DNA from: Campylorhamphus procurvoides
Taxonomy: Eukaryota > Chordata > Aves > Passeriformes > Dendrocolaptidae
Length of the DNA: 64,000 bases
Assembly (NCBI GenBank): GCA_013396655.1
Contig: WBMV01006632.1
Span: 381,806-445,805, forward strand
Reading direction: 5' to 3'
Made by a program: the position numbers and the translations under genes. Below the pieces are notes generated by a model, which was given only the letters and a program-made list of their open reading frames with translations, was not told the DNA's origin and did not search any database. Positions 60,201 to 64,000 of the stretch are shown here, in pieces (positions within the stretch are counted from its first letter, which is position 1; the number at the start of each line of letters is the position of its first letter).

Positions 60201-63200
60201 CAATTAGATTATTCATATGCACAGCGTTAACTCAGATATGCAAGTGTTTGCATTATTGGAATCCCAGTTTATGGATGTTCACAGAGCGCCAAAATCTACA
60301 AGGAAAAGATCAGATACCACAAATGTTCATGCAAGTGAGTGTTTGCACAGAGGAATACAGCCCTTTTGTGCTCACATGCATGAAGTTGTTTAGAGGCTTC
60401 TACACATCACTTTAAAAATCAAGAAAGGATAAGTCTCACATGCTGCAATATTTTACATGCTTAAAATATTTAATTTTATTAAACATAATTAAATATTAAT
60501 TAATTTGATGGCCAAGAGGGAAGCCTTTTATTAAATCTGTAGTATATTTGATATACCATTCCTAAGTTTTAGCCAATTTACATCAATTGAAAATGTCTTT
60601 TTATTTTTTCCCGTAACATTGGGCTCTAAGAAATTTTGAGCCATCCCAGCCTAGAATCAGTATATAGAAACAGTAGTTGATGAATTTCTAATTTCAATGA
60701 ATACAATATTACCTAGCAGTGGCTGACTACTGCAGCACCCCTTTCCATACTTCTTTGTAAATGTCCAGACAATTGCAACATCATGATGAAAATACATTTT
60801 TGTATTGAAAAAGTGATCATTCAAAAGTAACTCATTAAAGTACCTGGTTATTCAAGGTTCCATAACCTGAAGGCTTAAAATATCTGGCAGGCAGGCAGGA
60901 TTAAATGGTGCATTACTGCTGAGCAGCACCGCACCAAGTGTGGGGCTGACAGGAGGCATCAGGCAGCCCTGGGACCAGGCCAGCTCTGGTGCTGTGCTGT
61001 CCTTGCCATGAAGTTCGGCTGGTGCTTGTTGCTGGGAAGGATGCAGTTCTGGTATGAAAGCAAGGATGCAGAGGCAGTGTGGGGCAAGCTGTGCAAGGGC
61101 TGGGGCACCGGCCAAAGAGATCTGGCTACAAGTATAAATGGAACTCCCAAGGCAACGTGAAGAAAATAACATCCTCTCTTGTCTTTTTCTGCGTTTCTAT
61201 GAAAAAGGTAGGCATAATGGTGCTTTTATCACGTGACAACAAAGAGCAGGGACTGAAAGAAGTTCTTACTCTTCAAGAAGGTGAATGGTGCATCTGCCGT
61301 TCAAGAATCAGTCACTATCCCTTAATTAATTAGGAAACTGAGTTAAAAAATAACTAAAGTTACAGGCCACAAGAAAGACCAGCCAAGGTGCAAACCAATA
61401 ACCTTTCACTGAATTTTGAATCAAACTCCAAGGATAGAGCAAGCATAACTGTATATTAGTTTGGTGACATTTTGTGTGTGACAAAGAGGAGAAAAACCTA
61501 TAGGGCCAGGAAAGAGAACTGGAACAAGCTCTGCAAGTGGCTGACTAAAAAGAAGTTAGAGGGAGTTTTTCAGTCAGGTCCTGGCACAAAGAGGTAAAGG
61601 TGCTCTCTGCAAAAAATATTTGCTTTGCTCTTTGGCCATTGTCTGCAAGAAAAGTGGATTTCGTATGCTCTTTAGATGTGAACAAAAATCATTGGATTCT
61701 GTTATAGAATCATAGAATTATATCATATCCTTCTCAAGTGAAAAAAAAATTGCATGAAATTAAATCTGTGGCAGCCACATGAGAAGAAAACGATGTGTCA
61801 GATTTAAGAGTATGTAAGAGCTCAAACACTATGGGGCTCTGCTCTGATAGCATCTACGTTTTTGATCACCTCTGGCTCAAGACAAAGGCAGGAGGTATGT
61901 TCTTACATTATTCATTCATCCACTCAGTCACCATGGAGAGTTTTCAGTCTCTCTGTCCATGCAGGACCGATCTAAAGCTGTAGAGAACTGAATGCAGGAC
62001 TACTGTGAGCTTCCTCCTGTACAGGGTAGTCACCAATACTTCTTGGCTGAAGTATCTCACTTCAACCACAAGTAACTTAAATAGGTGTGATAAAGATACT
62101 GTAAATTCCTCAGCAAAATATGCTTTAGGTCAACTTGTTATTGAATCATTGTTTATCCTTGAGAAACACTTTGTTAGCAAGAAACTTTCCCCCTATCTCT
62201 CCAACATCTGCTAACTGAAAATGCTGAAGTCTTTTTTTCCTTTCCCAGTTTTTCAAACTAATATTGATTTTACTTCAGCTAAAAATAGTTCAGTGGGAAA
62301 ATGTCATTCAGAGGTGCCAGCTGACTAAAGAAGAGAAAGGATAACATCTCATAAAACACAGAATAGAACTGAAAATTAAATTTTGATATTATTCTACTAC
62401 TCTCAGTGGATTATGTTAAATTTTACATGCAAGGAAGTATGCATCATAAAATGTTGCTATGATTCCTTTTAATTCTACAACTGAGCAAAATTTTGTTGGA
62501 AAGACTGTTTTTAAAACTGAAAAAACATAGCAGATTTATTTTAGTTTTGTCTACCAAGATCCATACATTTCACAGTAACTTTGCAGTGAAGCATACTGAA
62601 AAAGCACTAAATTCCATAGAGTATGACCCTCATTTTGACAGTTTTTGGGCTAGCCTGAGGTATATTTAAAACAATACTCATTTTACTAGAACACCACACT
62701 GCAACCGCTCCTACCACAAGAGATCACGATCCTTTATGCCACTAAATGTGTCTGTGTCATCTATTGAAAATTTCTTCCAGAACAAAACTCCCTTCTTTTA
62801 GAAATAAGGCTTTCTCAGCTGCTGCACCCTGACCTGCCTTGGATAGTCCCTTTTATGGCAGCTGGACAGCAAACCCTGCTCAAACCAGGACATTTTCTCT
62901 ACTTGGAACACAACTGTGAGTGTAACAAAGTTCACTGTTCAGACTATTCCAGCAGTAAGTGAAGTGGTTCCCAGCAGCGTGCTGCCTGCTTTGGCTGACT
63001 TGTATTACATTTGCTTTGCCTTTTCAGCTTTCTCCCAGAAAGAAGTTCAGGCAAGAGTATTTTCGGGTATGGTTTTACTTATTTCAATGCGTACAAGATT
63101 GTGTGTGTCTGATATTAATGGTGGCAAGGTTGTGGGAGCTTGCACTGGAGGTAAGAAGAACGGTAGAGGGCCATATTTTGTAGTCTTGAAAGGATTTTTT

Positions 63201-64000
63201 TTTCTCCCTGCAGATGAGTTTTACACTTATGTAGGAAGTTATGTAGTTTTGAGTTATAGTTTGATTGGCAATTATCTTGTGTGAAGCAGTGCTTGAGACA
63301 TAGGGACACAAGACTACAAAAACCTTATAGATGTGTACAAAGCATTGAAGTAGTAAGCATCTTTGTTTTCCTAGATAGTCTGTGGGAACCTAATGTCTGT
63401 ATAGGTCACATCAAAGATATGCCAGATTTACTAGTGGCTGTGGCTACTGGGTCTTCTAGCTTTCTGGAAAAGGTCCAGAGCAGAATACTTAGGAATGGCA
63501 CTGGTGTAGAAAGTTACTTCACATGATACTGCTCCCTGTCTTATGGCTTCTGACAATTTACTGTTTGGGGATTTCCTGGGCTGAAAGTTGCACCTGCATC
63601 TTTGTACTTAGTATCTGTTGGCAGACTTCTGTTATGTACATTTGTCACTAAATGATCCTTATTTTTGATATTTACTGTGTTCCATAGAAATTGAATAATA
63701 AAAAAATTACTTTTGAGATTGCTATTTTAAAATTTCTGACTGATCATTTTTCTTGGTGTGCCCAATTTCTGCATCAGGAAGGAACTCTGGAGAGTACAAA
63801 ACAAGTCTAATGTTCTTATACCAGCCAGTGTTTGCTGAAAGCTACATTATAGAGTTTGCATTCAGTTTTAATTACTGCATTATTCTCATAGTCCTGGCAT
63901 GAATCTATAAATTAGCAGATAAGGGGGTATAAGCAAATGCAAATGAAGGGAGTGGTTCATGTTGCTCAGTCCTCAATTTAAAAAGTAGCACTGAGAGCTG
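54224..64000. other. CpG-poor noncoding desert, part 8
   Basis: Nearly 10 kb have no supported gene. Simple sequence includes a T-run at 55581-55598, GAGAT units at 59894-59910 and GGCA units at 60887-60899. The longest frame is 146 codons at 56935-57375, Cys-, Leu- and Phe-rich and overlapped by other frames, with no known domain. A GC-richer patch at 60880-61130 is unexplained. A trace resembling the end of an inverted CR1 (TAGAATCATAGAATTATATC, near 61705-61724) is too short to call. Confidence 0.5.
55581..55598 (+). repeat. Poly-T tract
   Basis: About 17 uninterrupted T followed by GTTTCAG. It looks acceptor-like by composition, but no donor-bounded exon follows convincingly. Confidence 0.7.

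Noticed and set aside
61690..61730. Possible inverted CR1 3' end (TAGAATCATAGAAT)
   Set aside because: Only about 15 bases match and the following sequence does not continue into CR1.

Overview
The window looks like a piece of a bird nuclear chromosome, probably a songbird. The evidence is a CR1 LINE 3' end on the + strand (about 41050-41781) ending in the avian ATTCTATG octamer repeat, plus two solo LTRs that resemble avian, probably passerine, endogenous retroviruses (37325-38413 and 53639-54223). Nothing suggests bacterial or plasmid organisation: there are no operons, ribosome binding sites or densely packed reading frames. The species cannot be named from the sequence.

I found no protein-coding gene I can name. 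The longest open frames (255 codons on the minus strand at 1815-2582, 175 codons at 3446-3973, 146 codons at 56935-57375) match no family I recognise and look like chance frames.

The layout is strongly asymmetric. From about 0.87 to 7.95 kb there is a cluster of CpG-rich blocks (870-1340, 1890-2520, 3230-3990, 4190-4390, 4540-4980, 6890-7105, 7540-7945). They are separated by AT-richer DNA that includes sequence looking like conserved noncoding DNA. Such clusters are typical of the promoter side of developmental transcription-factor loci or their divergent lncRNAs. The best transcript evidence is a candidate spliced exon at 7518-7632 (+), with a long pyrimidine tract and AG before it and GAG|GTGAGC after it. 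Further consensus-like donors lie at 2050 (+), 4921 (-) and 5878 (-).

From about 8.25 kb to the end the window is CpG-poor, AT-rich and gene-poor. It holds two solo LTRs, one CR1 copy, short simple repeats, a few inverted and tandem repeats and several candidate conserved enhancer-like segments. It reads as a gene desert next to a regulated CpG-rich locus lying at, or to the left of, the start of the window. I see no evidence of a novel multi-gene system. The most checkable points are the CpG cluster and its exon, the nested inverted repeats at 8121-8193, the complex LTR at 37.3-38.4 kb and the candidate conserved elements.
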